Source: Basidiobolus meristosporus CBS 931.73
Taxonomy: Eukaryota; Basidiobolomycota; Basidiobolomycetes; Basidiobolales; Basidiobolaceae
Length of the DNA stretch: 64,000 nt
Assembly (NCBI GenBank): GCA_002104905.1
Contig: MCFE01000294.1
Span: 37,839-101,838 of the forward strand
Reading direction: 5' to 3'
A program made the position numbers and the translations under genes. Of this stretch, positions 1 through 11,499 are shown piece after piece (position 1 is the stretch's first letter; each line of letters begins with the position of its first letter). The notes beneath the pieces are model-generated. The model was not told where the DNA came from. It saw nothing but the letters and a program-made list of their open reading frames with translations, and made no database searches.

Positions 1-115
1 AAGGAGCACTATGACTGCAACAATGCCTTGCTACCCTTGGCAAAACACTGAACAAGCGCCATTATATTTTATCAACTTTATTAGACTGTAAAATTAGCAA
101 AATGCCAGTGTGATC
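1..115 (+). repeat. Fragment of repeat X
   Basis: This stretch resembles about 22.60-22.70 kb on the same strand and about 59.36-59.47 kb on the opposite strand, for example in the shared segment around GCAAAAT followed by TGATC. It is cut at its right end by the LTR-like element that starts at 116. No coding sequence is visible here. Confidence 0.6.
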
Positions 116-1332
116 TGTTGTGTTATATTATGATTAGTTTGGGGCTTGTTCTACAATGTAGAGGCTGATCAATAATATACAACAACTTCCTGTATGCTAA
201 TACTGATATAGTTTATTGAGAGTTTGATATACCAATAGAAGATAAAACAATCAATAATTTCCTCAATCTTAGGCTCAAAATATACTGTAGGCAGTGTTTA
301 TCACTTCTACAGCAGTGTTCTGACCTTCTGTCAACTAATGGGCTTATTACTTTTATAGTAACTTTTCCTTATTTGGAAGTCACTTTCTTTTCTGAGAAAA
401 TATTTCCTCATATGGAAATTCTGAACTCCCATTTAACCTAAAGGGGTGTGTTGTAGAAGTCTCTAAAGGGGTCTTTAGACCTAAAGGGGTGTCTTTAGAG
501 TAAAGGGGCTTCTTGTAGTGGTCTATAAAGTGGACTTTACACTAAAGGGGTGCCTAAAGGGGCTTCTTTAGAGTAAAGGGGTTTCTGAATGGGGTCTCTA
601 AAGGGGTCTTTAGACTTAAGGGGTGTCTTTAGAGTAAAGGGGTTTCTTAGAGGGGACTTTTCCAACAGAAAAGTGGTAGATTCTTATAGAACCTAGATTG
701 GATTCTTGTGAGCTTTGCAGTCGCTTTACTGATGTAGTACTGATCAATGTCAGAATACTCAACAGTGCAAGTGATGCAGGGGAAGTCTTATAGCATTTAA
801 ACTTGTAATTGCAGTGTGGAGATTCTGGAAAGAGAGGCTCTCCCTTTATTTTTCAGCTGGGGAAGTCATATACATGAAAATTTTGAAGGATCAAAGTTTT
901 TGGGCGATTGCACAAGCAATACATGTGATACAAAGCTAAAATATTGCAGTGGCGCAGATCGGACATAGGCGCAGCACCTGTGAAGATTTCATGTGATTTG
1001 ATTTGCTGGTTCAAAACCTACACGCAATCAAAGTCATCATAGTAATCCTAGCAATAAGGCAAAATTTATATAATAATTGGACTCTTTTGGTCATAACTCC
1101 TTGAGTACTGCTTCAGATGAGCTGTAATTTGAAACATGTGTTGGCTACTATGTGTTCTGTATGACATAATATTCTTGGGTGGATTGCTTGTCAGGGTCTG
1201 GGCATTTGTTCTTCAAAGTTGAAAATTCTTGATCTTTCACTTGTGTGTTATGATAGCAAAAAGCAAAATAAAGAAATGAGTGCAATATTGATTTAGAGAT
1301 ATTGTAGTAATGGAATACTTTCCATTACCACA
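116..1332 (+). mobile_element. R1 solo LTR-like element, copy 1
   Basis: The element is 1,217 bp, starts TGTTGTGTTATATTATG and ends CCATTACCACA, so it has the TG...CA ends of an LTR. Two more copies lie at 5276-6499 (same strand) and 8340-9435 (opposite strand). GATC flanks it on both sides, which could be a 4-bp target-site duplication. It contains a G-rich palindromic array at 437-655. No internal retrotransposon genes follow it, so it reads as a solo LTR. It shares its right flank (1333-1625) with copy 3, which leaves open that this flank belongs to the element. Confidence 0.75.
437..655 (+). repeat. G-rich palindromic array inside R1 copy 1
   Basis: About ten imperfect units carry the core TAAAGGGG and are spaced by roughly 10-40 nt. 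Many form small inverted repeats of the type CTAAAG-GGGT-CTTTAG. The unit number differs between R1 copies: about 10 here, about 12 in copy 2 and about 5 in copy 3. The array could form hairpins or G-quadruplexes, which is inference only. Confidence 0.8.
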
Positions 1333-1625
1333 GATCCCATCGCAAGATTGTGTAGATTGTTATAATCTACCCCTTGAATGTGTAAGTTAGATCAGTTCTT
1401 AGTCAAATCCATTAGTTATATGTTTAGCCTATCAGTATATCAGTGTTATTTATCAAATCAGTAGCATTAGTCAGCAAATGACTCACCAAATCTTTGTCAG
1501 ACAGAAATAGATATATTAAATAGGATCTTATTGGGTGATGATGATGCAGCTAAATGAGTCATCATTCACAACCTATGGAATTTCAAAAAAAATCAGTTCA
1601 AGTTTTAGTGAATACAATACTAGCT
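1333..1625 (+). repeat. R1 right-flank segment, inverted copy at 8047-8339
   Basis: This segment runs from GATCCCATCGC to ATACTAGCT and is present again, inverted, at 8047-8339. In both places it directly adjoins an R1 element and both copies end at the same base. It may be the start of the internal region of the R1 retrotransposon or a duplicated target. No protein is recognisable. Confidence 0.7.
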
Positions 1626-1639
1626 AAACTCCCTATTCC

Positions 1640-3606
1640 TCTACAACTGTTATACTAAGACTTGTAACATTGGTAGCAGCAATAACCATAGTACATCTTG
1701 AGTATACTTTGATTGGTTTAGGGTAATAGTCTGGGTACTTCTGTATATGGAGAACTTAATCCTTAAGTAGTAACTGAGTTGTCCTATATCAGACATCTTG
1801 AACTCCTTAGATAGGTGGATTTAGTCTCTTCCATTGTTTCTAGGTTATTGCCGGCTTTGATAGGATCATCCATATATAGAGTTAGTAGAGCTGGGTTTGC
1901 TCTATCTGGGTTATAATGTGTACATTAGTCAGCATTACTACTTTTGGAACTCAAACATTCCAAATATGAATCTATTTTGAGATTCTAGGCCCTTGGTGAT
2001 TATTAAGACAACACATAGACTTTTTTAGCTTGCAGACCAAATGGGAGTTATCTTGCACAGCAAACCTATCAGGCTTGTACATATACATATCCTTATCAAG
2101 GTCTCCATTTAAAATTGCCTTTTTTACATCCATTTGATAAATAGAAAGCAGATATTTAATCATATTTTGACTAATCTCTGGGCAGTTTCTTGGCATATGC
2201 TGTACACATAAACATTCTTAGATGTTCTGCACCTGGACCAAGTCTATACCATGCTTCAAATGGAGTTGGATCACTAAGTATTCTGTTATTACTCCTATTT
2301 TTAAGATATATTACTGTGGCAACTGATTCAACCCAAAAATTTTAAGATAATTTTTGATCATTCATCATAGATCTTGCCATATCAATTATTGATATGTTTG
2401 TGCATTCTGCTACTCCATTTTTCTATGGGGAGTAAGGTACAGTAGTCTCTTGCTTTATCCCATGAATTTTGCAGAAGTGGATGAAGAGTTTTGAGGTATA
2501 TTATCCCCCATTGTCAGAACGTATTTTCTTGATTTTTTCACTAGTTTCTCTCACTACCAGCTTTAAACTCCCTGAGCTTAGACAGAGCTTCTTCCTTTCT
2601 CACCATGAAGTAGACCTACATGTATCTTGTGTAATCCACAGGAAAGTGGTTAAATACCTCATCCCACCCAAGGATAAATTTTGCATAGGTCCACAAAGAT
2701 CTGGGTGAAATAGATCTAGTTTTTTCTTAGTTTTTATTAACCCAGAGCTCTTGAATAGTTGTCTGGCTTGTTTCCCATATATGCCGGCTTCACAGTGCTC
2801 CAAATCAGCTGTGGTTCAATTTTAACTTCTGAAATTAGCTGATCTTATTTTTTTGAGACACTTGTCCAATGTGTGTCCTTTCCTTTTGCAGTAGTTGCAA
2901 AACAGGTTGCTGTTGCCTTTGTAAGGTGTTGGGTACCCCCTTTGTTGGCATCATTGCTTATAAAAGGATTTTCTTCTTCCATCTTATTGATGCTTGATTC
3001 TCCTAATTCTTCATCCAGATGCCATCCATATACATAATTTAAGGGCAAATACTTAGTTCTGGATTCTAAAGTTGTTACAAGGCCCTATGACTTATCTGTC
3101 AGGCTATTCAGGATGGTTACTATCACATTGTCATCAGTAGTTAGCACACCCACAGATTCCATCTCATCTACAGGCAGCATAATGCTGTTAATTAGATTTT
3201 CATTTCTTCTCCTGGCACTATCTTAGTAGTAAGGAAATTTTGTCTCAGATAAGTTTTCTTAGCAGCTGAACACAACTGGTAGGTGCCTTTTAATGCTCCC
3301 CAGGCATTCTTTGCTGTTTTTGCTCTTGATTGTTGAATTAGCAATTTGTCTTTATCATTAAGGCAATTGCAGTTAAAGGCACTTTGTTCTTTCTTTTGGT
3401 ACTTTTTTAGGCTTCCTCTCCCATGTTTTTAGGAAGGCATTCTTCTCCCATGACAATATCCCAAAGGCCTCTTTCTTGTGGCAGCATCTTTGTCTTCACC
3501 TTCCACACTTAGAAGTGTGAACCCATCCAACTTTTGAGCAGAGGAAAAGGTTTCAGTAATAGCAGTAGTAGACATTGCAGAGAATCACTACTTGGGGCTC
3601 ATATTC
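1640..3606 (-). pseudogene. Ty1/copia retrotransposon relic: gag, integrase, RT
   Basis: Read on the minus strand from the LTR at 3607-3955, this matches the copia elements at 29-39 kb. It holds gag (about 3600-2850), then integrase sequence (about 2810-2230), then reverse transcriptase (about 2200-1690). The zinc knuckle and protease between gag and integrase are largely missing. Many stops and frameshifts break every part. Recognisable pieces include the gag segment around LNYVYGWHLDEELGES and the RT segment around YQMDVKKAILNGDLDKDMYM. It is non-functional. Confidence 0.85.
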
Positions 3607-3955
3607 TGTTATACAAGTCTTGAAGATACTGGAAGTGATTTGGGAGGACCAGTAGAATATACGGTTTGCACTTAATGCTTTATTGAATGTGGAAGTAGTG
3701 TTTATATTTTGATACAGTCTTGGCATTACAAACACATGGAAGAGGTTAAGGAAGGCCCCAAGAACATGTGTGCAAAGTTTGGGGCTGCTTGGCCAACTTT
3801 GAGACTTCTCATGTTCTGGGTACATGGTATTCTGGTGGAAATGTTTTAAGTAAGTCCCAATAAGGAATTTGGTTAGTATTCCCCAGAATTTGAAGGCAAG
3901 GATCTAAGTAACTAAGTTAGGTGAATGTTTAAGTAGAATTGGAATTTTTACAACA
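3607..3955 (-). mobile_element. Copia LTR, minus strand (349 bp)
   Basis: The sequence is the reverse complement of the 349-bp LTR seen at 33797-34145 and has exactly the same length. On this strand it starts TGTTATACAAG and ends TTTTTACAACA. It is the 5' LTR of the minus-strand relic at 1640-3606. Confidence 0.9.
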
Positions 3956-4557
3956 GTGTGTGCACTGTGCCAGGAAATTAGGATAATCTCAATCAGGTGA
4001 ATTGACAAAACCTTAACTTGACCCATTATAGGTAGTTTCCACTACCTCATATAGTGTCTATATGATGAAAGTAACTGTTCCTGAGCCTAATATAGACATA
4101 AAGTGAAGTTGTCACCATGAATTAGACTGTTGCCCAGAAATAAGGAAACCTTAGATCTACTGTGAATGACAAAACCTTAACATGACCAAAAGTGGGTCCA
4201 TTTTTCTCAAACAAGAAGCATTGGATAGCCTAGTGGGTATATATCATAACTTCAATCTGGCAGTTAGACTCAGCCCATTATTTAAGCTTATGCAAGGTAT
4301 CAAAGATGATGATTACTATTTTGATCAGATTGTACTGATTTTAGGAACATAATTGAATAGCAATGCACCTTGAATTATAAGTTACTACATCAGTTAATCA
4401 GCACAAGTGCACATACTGTTGGATAATATATTAGTCCAGTATGCAACACAGTTAAATCTTAAACACTTATTTCAGATTGCACACCCTCAGTATGTATTTA
4501 TTACTTACAAATACTTTGTTGAGTGGAAGTGTTGTACCTATTGAGTTGTAACCTTAA
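3956..4557. other. AT-rich stretch without recognisable gene
   Basis: About 600 bases of AT-rich, CpG-poor sequence lie between copia LTR remains. I see no open frame or familiar motif. It is probably decayed transposon DNA. Confidence 0.5.
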
Positions 4558-4599
4558 TATTTATGCTAATTTAGTCCAATAGATCATATTTGTTGAATA

Positions 4600-4800
4600 G
4601 CATTCTGTCCTGGCCAAATTTCTTGTTGGGATTTACTTCAATATTGTCACCAAAGTAAAAGGTACCCAGATTATAATCTTTCTCAAAGTTGTCAAAAAGC
4701 CCCCAAACTTTGTACACATATTCTTAGGACCTTCCTTACCATACTCTATATGTTTGCTTGCTCTACTTTATCAAAAGTATAAGTATCATAAGACTAAGAG
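4600..4800 (+). mobile_element. Degenerate copia LTR fragment
   Basis: The stretch matches the middle of the copia LTR in plus orientation: CTTGTTGGGATTTACTT, then the GGTACCCAGA block, the CCCCAAACTTTG block, and the AAAGTATAAGTAT TATA-like part. Both ends are lost. Confidence 0.65.
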
Positions 4801-4914
4801 TATACCAAAGTTGTCAGCCCCCAATTGGCTCTTTGACCAACACAGAAGCTACCTGATTTGCCATCAAATATCCCATTTTACCCATTAAGCAAGTAAATCA
4901 CTGATCCTAGTCAT

Positions 4915-5266
4915 TTGACAAGGTATCAGTATTCTGAAACCTGTGTAACATAGGGATACCATATATGATATGGAAATGGTAGGGATGGTGACACAGGTTG
5001 ACCATGTGTCATGGGTACTAGCGCGGGTACTTGCCTAACATAGAAGCCCTTATAGCTAGTAATCTTACATAAAGTGAGGGGTAACTTATGCAATAAGGTA
5101 AGCAGGTGTGATAGTCAACCAGCTTATGGGATAGTACTGATCAGGTAAGACAAATGGGATAAAACTAAAATAAGTGTAGTATAGATATAGGGAAGTAGAA
5201 ATATGGGAATGAGCACATCTGTCAGTGGGTGTCACTGTCACCCCACTACAACACTGTTGCTAGCGG
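4915..5266 (-). repeat. R3 LTR fragment, inverted relative to 10560-10900
   Basis: This is the reverse complement of about 10560-10900, including the GGTACTTGCCTAACATA side and the end CACCCCACTACAACA. Read on the minus strand it starts with TGTAGTGGGGTGACAGTGAC, so it is the 5' part of the LTR-like unit R3. It directly precedes R1 copy 2. Confidence 0.75.
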
Positions 5267-5275
5267 TCTCTATTC

Positions 5276-6499
5276 TGTTGTCTTGTATTATGATTAGTTT
5301 GGGGCTTGTTCTACAATGTAGAGGCTAATCAACAATATACAACAACTTCCAGTATGCTAATACTGATATAGTTTATTGGGAGTTTGATATAACAGTAGAA
5401 GATATAACTTTGACTAATTTCCTCAATCTTAGGCTGAAAATATACTGTAGGCAGTGTATATCACTTCTACAGCAGTGTTCTGACTTTCTGTTGACTAATG
5501 GTCTTATTTACTTTTATAGTAACTTTTCCTTATTTGTAAGTCACTTTCCTTTATGAGAAAATATTTCCTAATATGGAAATTTGGAACTCCCCTTTAACTT
5601 AAAGGGGTGTGTTGTGGAAGTCTCTAAAGGGGTCTTTAGACCTAAAGGGGTGTCTAAAGGGGTTTCTTTAGAGTAAAGGGGCATCTTATAGTGGTCTATA
5701 AAGTGGACTTTACACTAAAAGGGTGCCTAAAGGGGTTTCTTAAAGGGGTCTCTAAAGGGGTCTTTTGACTAAAGGGGTGTCTAAAGTGGTGTCTTTAGAG
5801 TAAAGGGGTTTCTCAGAGGGGACTTTTCCAACAGAAAAGTGGTAGTTTCTTGTAGAACTTAGATTGGATTTTTGTGAGCTTTGCAGTCTCTTTACTGATG
5901 TAGTACTGATCAAAGTCAGAATACTCAACAGTGCAAGTGATGCAGGGGAAGTCTTATAACATTTAAACTTGTAATTGTAGTGTGGAGATTCTGGAAAGAG
6001 AGGCTCTCACTTTATTTTTCAGCTGGGGAAGTCATATATATGAAAATTTTGTAGTATCAAAGTTTTTGGGCGATTGCGCAAGCAATACACGTGATACAAA
6101 GCTAAAATATTGCAGTGGCGTAGATCAGACATAGGCGCAGCACCTGTGAAGATATCACGTGATTTGATTGGCTGGTTCAAAAGTTACACGCAATCAAAGT
6201 CACCATAGTAATCCTAGCAATAAGGCATAGTATATATAATAGTTGGACTCTTTTGGTCATAACTCCTGAAGTACTGCTTCAAATGAGCTGTAACTTGTAA
6301 CATGTGTTGGCTACTATGTGTTCTGTATGATATAATATTCTTGGGTGAATTGCTTGTCAGGGTCTGGAGCATTTGATCTTCAAAGTTGGAAATTCTTGAT
6401 CTTCCACTTGTGTGTTATGATAGCAAAAAGCAAAATAAAGAAATGAGTGCAATATTGGTTTAGAGATATTGTAGTAATGGAATACTTTCCATTACCACA
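5276..6499 (+). mobile_element. R1 solo LTR-like element, copy 2
   Basis: This copy is 1,224 bp and co-linear with copy 1 over its whole length. It starts TGTTGTCTTGTATTATG and ends CCATTACCACA. ATTC immediately precedes it and immediately follows it, so the target-site duplication appears to be 4 bp. No internal region follows, so it is a clean solo insertion. Confidence 0.85.
5599..5823 (+). repeat. G-rich palindromic array inside R1 copy 2
   Basis: The same TAAAGGGG-centred unit as at 437-655 occurs here about 12 times, with a few degraded units (AAAAGGGT, AAAGTGGT). The extra units relative to copies 1 and 3 show that the array expands or contracts. Confidence 0.8.
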
Positions 6500-6501
6500 A
6501 T

Positions 6502-6945
6502 TCTTCCTCTTGAAGCTCACCTTCTGTTTCCTCAAGGCATCCACTTACTCTCTGTCTAATACATTATAACTGTTGCCTGGATGAGTCCTGTGTATATTGT
6601 TCTTGAAAGCAACTTAGCTCTACTAATATATCATATAATACATTAGTCAGTTGAGGCAAAATTGTATTCAAAATATCTTTGGTTCTCAAAGTTGAGGCAC
6701 AAACCAATGTATCTGGCCTGTACTGAGCAAACTGTGCTCAAAATTGTTCCTGCCTGACTTTCTCATTAAATCCTATCCCTCTCAGCTCATTCTTTATTTC
6801 AATACTGGTCTTGTTATATATCTTCTTACATACAACCGCTGGCATCTTGATGTAGAACTCATGCCACAGCTTTCTACTCAGGTTCTTCCATCTCTGTTGA
6901 CTCTCTGAGGTATCTAGTTGAGCTAGATTAATGAGTAGTGCCTGT
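6502..6945 (-). pseudogene. Decayed helical ORF fragment, probably transposon gag-like
   Basis: The minus strand carries one long frame interrupted by only two stops. It encodes a helical, charged protein piece, for example RWKNLSRKLWHEFYIKMP and a later stretch rich in Gln and Glu. I do not recognise the family. It lies next to the LTR at 6982-7618 and ends at the R1 insertion at 6499. A gag-like retrotransposon protein is the likeliest reading, but this is inference. Confidence 0.4.
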
Positions 6946-6981
6946 TGTGCATCAACATTTAAAACTTGAGCAATTTCATTC

Positions 6982-7618
6982 TGTTAGAAAATCTAGTACC
7001 CTAACTGATTTTCCCTAACCCAAACATAACTAATCCCAGTTATGGTTTATTTTATCACTTCTCAGAATCTATATTTAGCAGTCACACCTGATTAATTTTC
7101 ATGTGGTCATTACGTACTCAACTGATCTGCTAAGCCTTTTCAAGTAATTATTCATCTGATATTTATCCAACTGCTTAGCAGTTGTCAAGACATCAGGTGA
7201 CTAATGATGCAACTTTTCATTTATCTTATGCACCTATCAACACCCCAACAGATCTCAGTTAGTCCAGTCTCTTGGTGCTTACTAATGCAACTCAATCAAA
7301 AAGTATAAATAAGGTTTACCCAACCTTTTGGTTTAGTGTGTGTCTCTACAAAATTAAGAATTCAACAAATCCATTCTGGTTTCTACCCAAGCTTAGCATA
7401 TCTAGCACTCTCAAGAACACCAAGCCTAGCCTGCAGAGCAAACCTACTCTGTTGCCTTTATAAGCCCAACTCAGCTATATATAAGACCAATATTAAACCA
7501 GAACCTCTCTGCTAATATTTCTGGCACTCTTGACAATTTAAAATTCTGCACTTAGTTGTCACTTAGGTTGAGTTAACTCATTCAAGAGTTTTATTACACT
7601 TTTCTCTTGGATACAACA
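6982..7618 (+). mobile_element. Chromovirus LTR (family Y), plus orientation
   Basis: This 637-bp unit starts TGTTAGAAAATCTAGTACCC and ends CTTGGATACAACA. It is the inverse of the LTR at 59728-60384, which sits downstream of a chromodomain gypsy pol gene. The match extends upstream into the 3' end of the internal region (GTTGTGCATCAACATTTAAA). Near its 5' end lie two telomere-like CCCTAA units. The pol gene belonging to this copy is gone. Confidence 0.8.
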
Positions 7619-8046
7619 GTGCCCAAATATCTGTATGAAGGCTCATAATAGACACTTGGGCCATACTTGAATCATTTTGTAAAAACTCAAACAGATCCAA
7701 CATCAACTTTTCCAGTCCAGACTGTGCTTGTGGGCTGGGGAATGGATTTTTTCTGGGTTGTACTAACAATGAGTCAAGACTTAGTATAGGAACCATAGTG
7801 ATGGATATGGATACTTATACAGTAGTGTATTGGCATCAACCTAGTCTTATATGAGATAAATATGAAAACTAATGTGATTGTTGAGTTTTCCATATATTAT
7901 GCATGATGCATCTTGGATTGCATTGACACAGATCAGATCACATCATTTGCAGATTTCCTATTTAATTATAGACTTGTGAGTAAACAACAATAAAGATACC
8001 AAGGCATTGTTTGGGGATGTTTTTGTGACATACTGATGGGATACAT
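7619..8046. other. AT-rich stretch without recognisable gene
   Basis: About 430 bases lie between the family Y LTR and the R1 flank copy. A 72-codon minus-strand frame at 7578-7796 mostly overlaps or adjoins the LTR and resembles nothing I know. Confidence 0.4.
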
Positions 8047-8339
8047 AGCTAGTATTGTATTCACTAAAACTTGAACTGATTTTTTTTGAAATTCCATAGG
8101 TTGTGAATGATGACTCATTTAGCTGCATCATCATCACCCAATAAGATCCTATTTAATATATCTATTTCTGTCTGACAAAGATTTGGTGAGTCATTTGCTG
8201 ACTAATGCTACTGATTTGATAAATAACACTGATATACTGATAGGCTAAACATATAACTAATGGATTTGACTAAGAACTGATCTAACTTACACATTCAAGG
8301 GGAAGATTATAACAATCTACACAATCTTGCGATGGGATC
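8047..8339 (-). repeat. Inverted copy of the R1 right-flank segment
   Basis: This is the reverse complement of 1333-1625 with few differences. It adjoins R1 copy 3 in the same relation as 1333-1625 adjoins copy 1. Confidence 0.8.
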
Positions 8340-9435
8340 TGTGGTAATGGAAAGTATTCCATTACTACAATATCTCTAAATCAATATTGCACTCATTTCT
8401 TTATTTTGCTTTTTGCTATTGTAACACACAAGTGAAAGATCAAGAATTTCCAACTTTGAAGAACTAATGCTCCAAACCCTGACAAGCAGTCCACCCAAGA
8501 ATATTATGTCATACAGAACACATATTAGCCAACACATGTTTCAAATTACAGCTCATTTGAAGCAGTGCTTAAGGAGTTATGACCAAAAGAGTCCAATTAT
8601 TTTATAAACAATGTCTTTTTGCTAGGATTACTAGGGTGACTTTGATTGCATGTAACTTTTGAACCAGCCAATCAAATCATGTAAAAGTCTTACAGGTGCT
8701 GCGCCTATGTCCGATCTGCGCCACTGCAATATTTTAGTTTTGTATCACATGTATTGCTTGCACAATCGCCCAAAAACTTTGATCCTTCAAAATTTTCATA
8801 TATGTGATTTCCCCAGCTGAAAAATAAAGGGAGAGCCTCTCTTTCCAGAATCTCCACACTATGATTACAAGTTTAAATGTTATACAACTTCCCCTGCATC
8901 ACTTGCACTGTTGAGTATTCTGACTTTGATCAGTACTACATCAGTAAAGCAACTGCAAAGCTCACAAGAATCCAATCTAGGTTCTACAAGAATCTACCAC
9001 TTTTCTGTTGGAAAAGTCCCCTCTAAGAAACCCCTTTACTCTAAAGACACCCCTTTAGACACCCCTTTTGGTCTAAAGACCCCTTTAGAGACTTCTACAA
9101 CACACCCCTTTAGGTTAAAGGGGAGTTCCAAATTTCCATATTAGGAAATATTTTCTGAGAAAGGAAAGTGACTTCCAAATAAGGAAAAGTTACTATAAAG
9201 TAAATAAGCCCAGTAGTCAACAGAAGGCCAGAACACTGCTGTAGAGGTGATATACACTGCCTACAGTATATTTTGATCCTAAGATTGAGGAAATTAGTGA
9301 AAGTTATATCTTCTATTGGTATATCAAACTCCCAATAAACTACTCCAGTATTAGCATACTGGAAGTTGTTGTATATTGTTGATTAGCCTCTACATTGTAG
9401 AACAAGCCCCAAACTAATCATAATACAACACAACA
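8340..9435 (-). mobile_element. R1 solo LTR-like element, copy 3
   Basis: This inverted copy is 1,096 bp. It is shorter than copies 1 and 2 chiefly because the palindromic array (about 9025-9122) holds only about five units. GATC lies on both sides (8336-8339 and 9436-9439), as for copy 1. Its distal flank is a DDE-transposase relic, unlike the flank of copy 1. Confidence 0.85.
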
Positions 9436-10080
9436 GATCCCTTGTTAAGCTTCTCTGCTATTATAAGAGCTATTGCCCCACAAGGTTTCAACCCACCATC
9501 CCTGGCAGCAAAAGTCCTAGATGCTTTCATTTGCAGCTGACAGCAATGGAGAACCACCTTGCAGAGGGTATGAATGACTTAGAGCAAACTTGGAGTACTA
9601 GGTTCAGAAGCCCCAGTAGACTTCCATATCCCCAAGTGTTCAGCAACAGGTTCCATATAAGAGGTATACTGGATACCTTCCCAGTCAGGATTAACAGACC
9701 TTCTAGAGGGCAGAAGCACTTTTATTCTTGCAAAACAAGGCACACTGTGTGTAGTTTCAAGCACTGTCTGACATTGATGGTTGCATCATCTGGTTTGGTA
9801 GGCCATTTGCTGGAAGTAGGCATGACAAAGCACTTTAGGTAGAGAGTTATTCAGAATTCAGTAGAGGGGAGAAATGTATGGCATACTTAGCTTATATAGG
9901 AGAGGATTGTCAGAGATTAGGATGTATTTCAGCTTATAGGAAACCAAGGAATGGTGTGCTTAGCAGGAAGCAGAAGCTCTACAATCAGATAATGAATCAT
10001 CTCAAAGTGAGGGTAGAGCATACATTTGAATATCAAAAGAGATTCAGCATACCGGCAGGTAAATAGAGAGGAAAGTCATA
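9436..10080 (+). pseudogene. DDE_4-type (Harbinger/IS5-like) transposase relic
   Basis: Two plus-strand frames hold recognisable pieces of a DDE superfamily 4 endonuclease. The first (about 9531-9842) has GILDTFPVRINRPSRGQKHF then YSCKTRHTV, matching the family pattern 'G-x-D-G-T-x-x-x-I-x-R-P ... Q-K-x-Y-Y-S-G-K-x-x-x-H-T'. The second (9878-10066) has the late block KLYNQIMNHLKVRVEHTFEY followed by QKRF, matching the 'R-x-x-V-E-H-x-x-x-x-x-K-R-F' part. Stops separate them and catalytic Asp positions are altered, so it is dead. Confidence 0.7.
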
Positions 10081-10249
10081 TAGAGGAGAAAACAGTAGAG
10101 TAGGTAAGATAGTTAAGATACTTATCAATGCACAGTACATTTGTACAAGAAGACATCCACAGAGAGAAATGTGTCTGGAGCATTATGAAGAGTAAATAAA
10201 GCAAGGAAAGCACTACTCTGAGCAACATAAGTAAGATTGAGTAAATTGC

Positions 10250-10559
10250 CAGTAACTATATCCTACCACTGGCATTATGGTAGAAGTTATAGTGACAGAT
10301 GGAGCCATAGAGTGCCAGATCAATCAAGCACCATAAACAGGCTGGCACTATGTGGCACTATCACATGGGCCAAGTCTATTTGCCTACCCACTACTACCTT
10401 GGGTATTCCACATATAGTTCAAATCAAAAAAAACTATGGCCTCCTGCTTAATAACCTCTACAAATGCACACACCTGCTACAATTGACATACTTCTATAAC
10501 CTCAACTTTATGGCTTCTTAGTGTGATACTTGCAAAGCTGCCATATACCTTGTACTGCC
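10250..10559 (-). repeat. Repeat X fragment, inverted
   Basis: About 10370-10559 is the reverse complement of about 22180-22345, including the GCAGGAGGCC and CCCAAGGTAGTAGTGGGTA blocks. A GGCACTATG-rich motif near 10340 also resembles the inside of the MITE at 13725-13934. Confidence 0.65.
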
Positions 10560-11490
10560 GGTGTAGTGGGGTGGCAGTGACACCCACTGACAGATGTGCT
10601 CATTCCCTTATTTTCTACTTCCCTATATCTCTACTACACTTATGATTGTTTTATCCCATTTGTCTTACCCAATCAGTACTATCCCATAAGTCAGTTGACT
10701 ATCACACCTGCTTACCTTATTGCATAAGTTAGCCCTCACTTTATGTAAGATTACTAGCTATAAGTACTTTGATATTGGGCAAGTACCCGCGCCAGTACCT
10801 GTGGCATATGATCAACCTGTGTCACCATCCCTACCATTTCCATACCATATATGGTATCCCTATGTTACACAGGTTTCAAAATACTGATTCCTGATTGGTT
10901 GGATGTGCTGTGCCTCTTAAACCCTTCCAGCACCTACTTGGAACATTCTTGGGTCATTCTGATGTCATTAAGATTTCTATTGATATCCAGAGCCTTCTAG
11001 AACACCATGATTAGTAATCACTTAGCCAGTGAGAAGAGTATATAAGGGAGGCTATCCCTCTACAATAAATCATCATCTCTTTTATCAATATTCCAACATG
11101 TTGATTAGTGTGATCACTGCTGACTGCTGCTACCTGAACCTCCAACCCTAGACCACAGGACACTTCCAGGAAACTGCGCTGACAGCCAACTGACCTTGGA
11201 GGCACTACTTGTGAGGAATACTCAGAGTAGGTATCTTTTATTATATTTGATTCTTTCCCAAGTTTGTTCTTGTACAGGTAAAGATACTTTTCTGTCTTTG
11301 TAACTATTGACCACAGCTGCATTCTTATTAAGTCCCTGCTGGTGGAGTTTACAGTTGTTTTGACTTTGGAAGCTTTAGTACATTGTCATCTCAAAGGATG
11401 CTGAACCCAGCACATACTTTTGTTATGACACCAACTAAGTTGGGGATTGTAGCTCAATAGTTTTCCCTTGACAAGCTTGTGGCTTTATTC
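10560..11490 (+). mobile_element. R3 gypsy-type LTR
   Basis: The unit starts TGTAGTGGGGTGGCAGTGAC. It contains the palindrome CCATATATGG at about 10846 and a promoter-like GTATATAAGGGAGGC at about 11038. Its last 200 bp (about 11300-11490) match about 15800-15985, just upstream of the gypsy gag at 16 kb. This suggests an LTR of the same or a related gypsy family. No internal genes follow it. The exact 3' end is unclear. Confidence 0.6.
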
Positions 11491-11499
11491 CCCTTCACA

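Noticed and set aside
437-655. CRISPR-like array
   Set aside because: Units are too short, overlap, vary in spacing and lack unique spacers. The sequence is eukaryotic and lies inside an LTR-like element.
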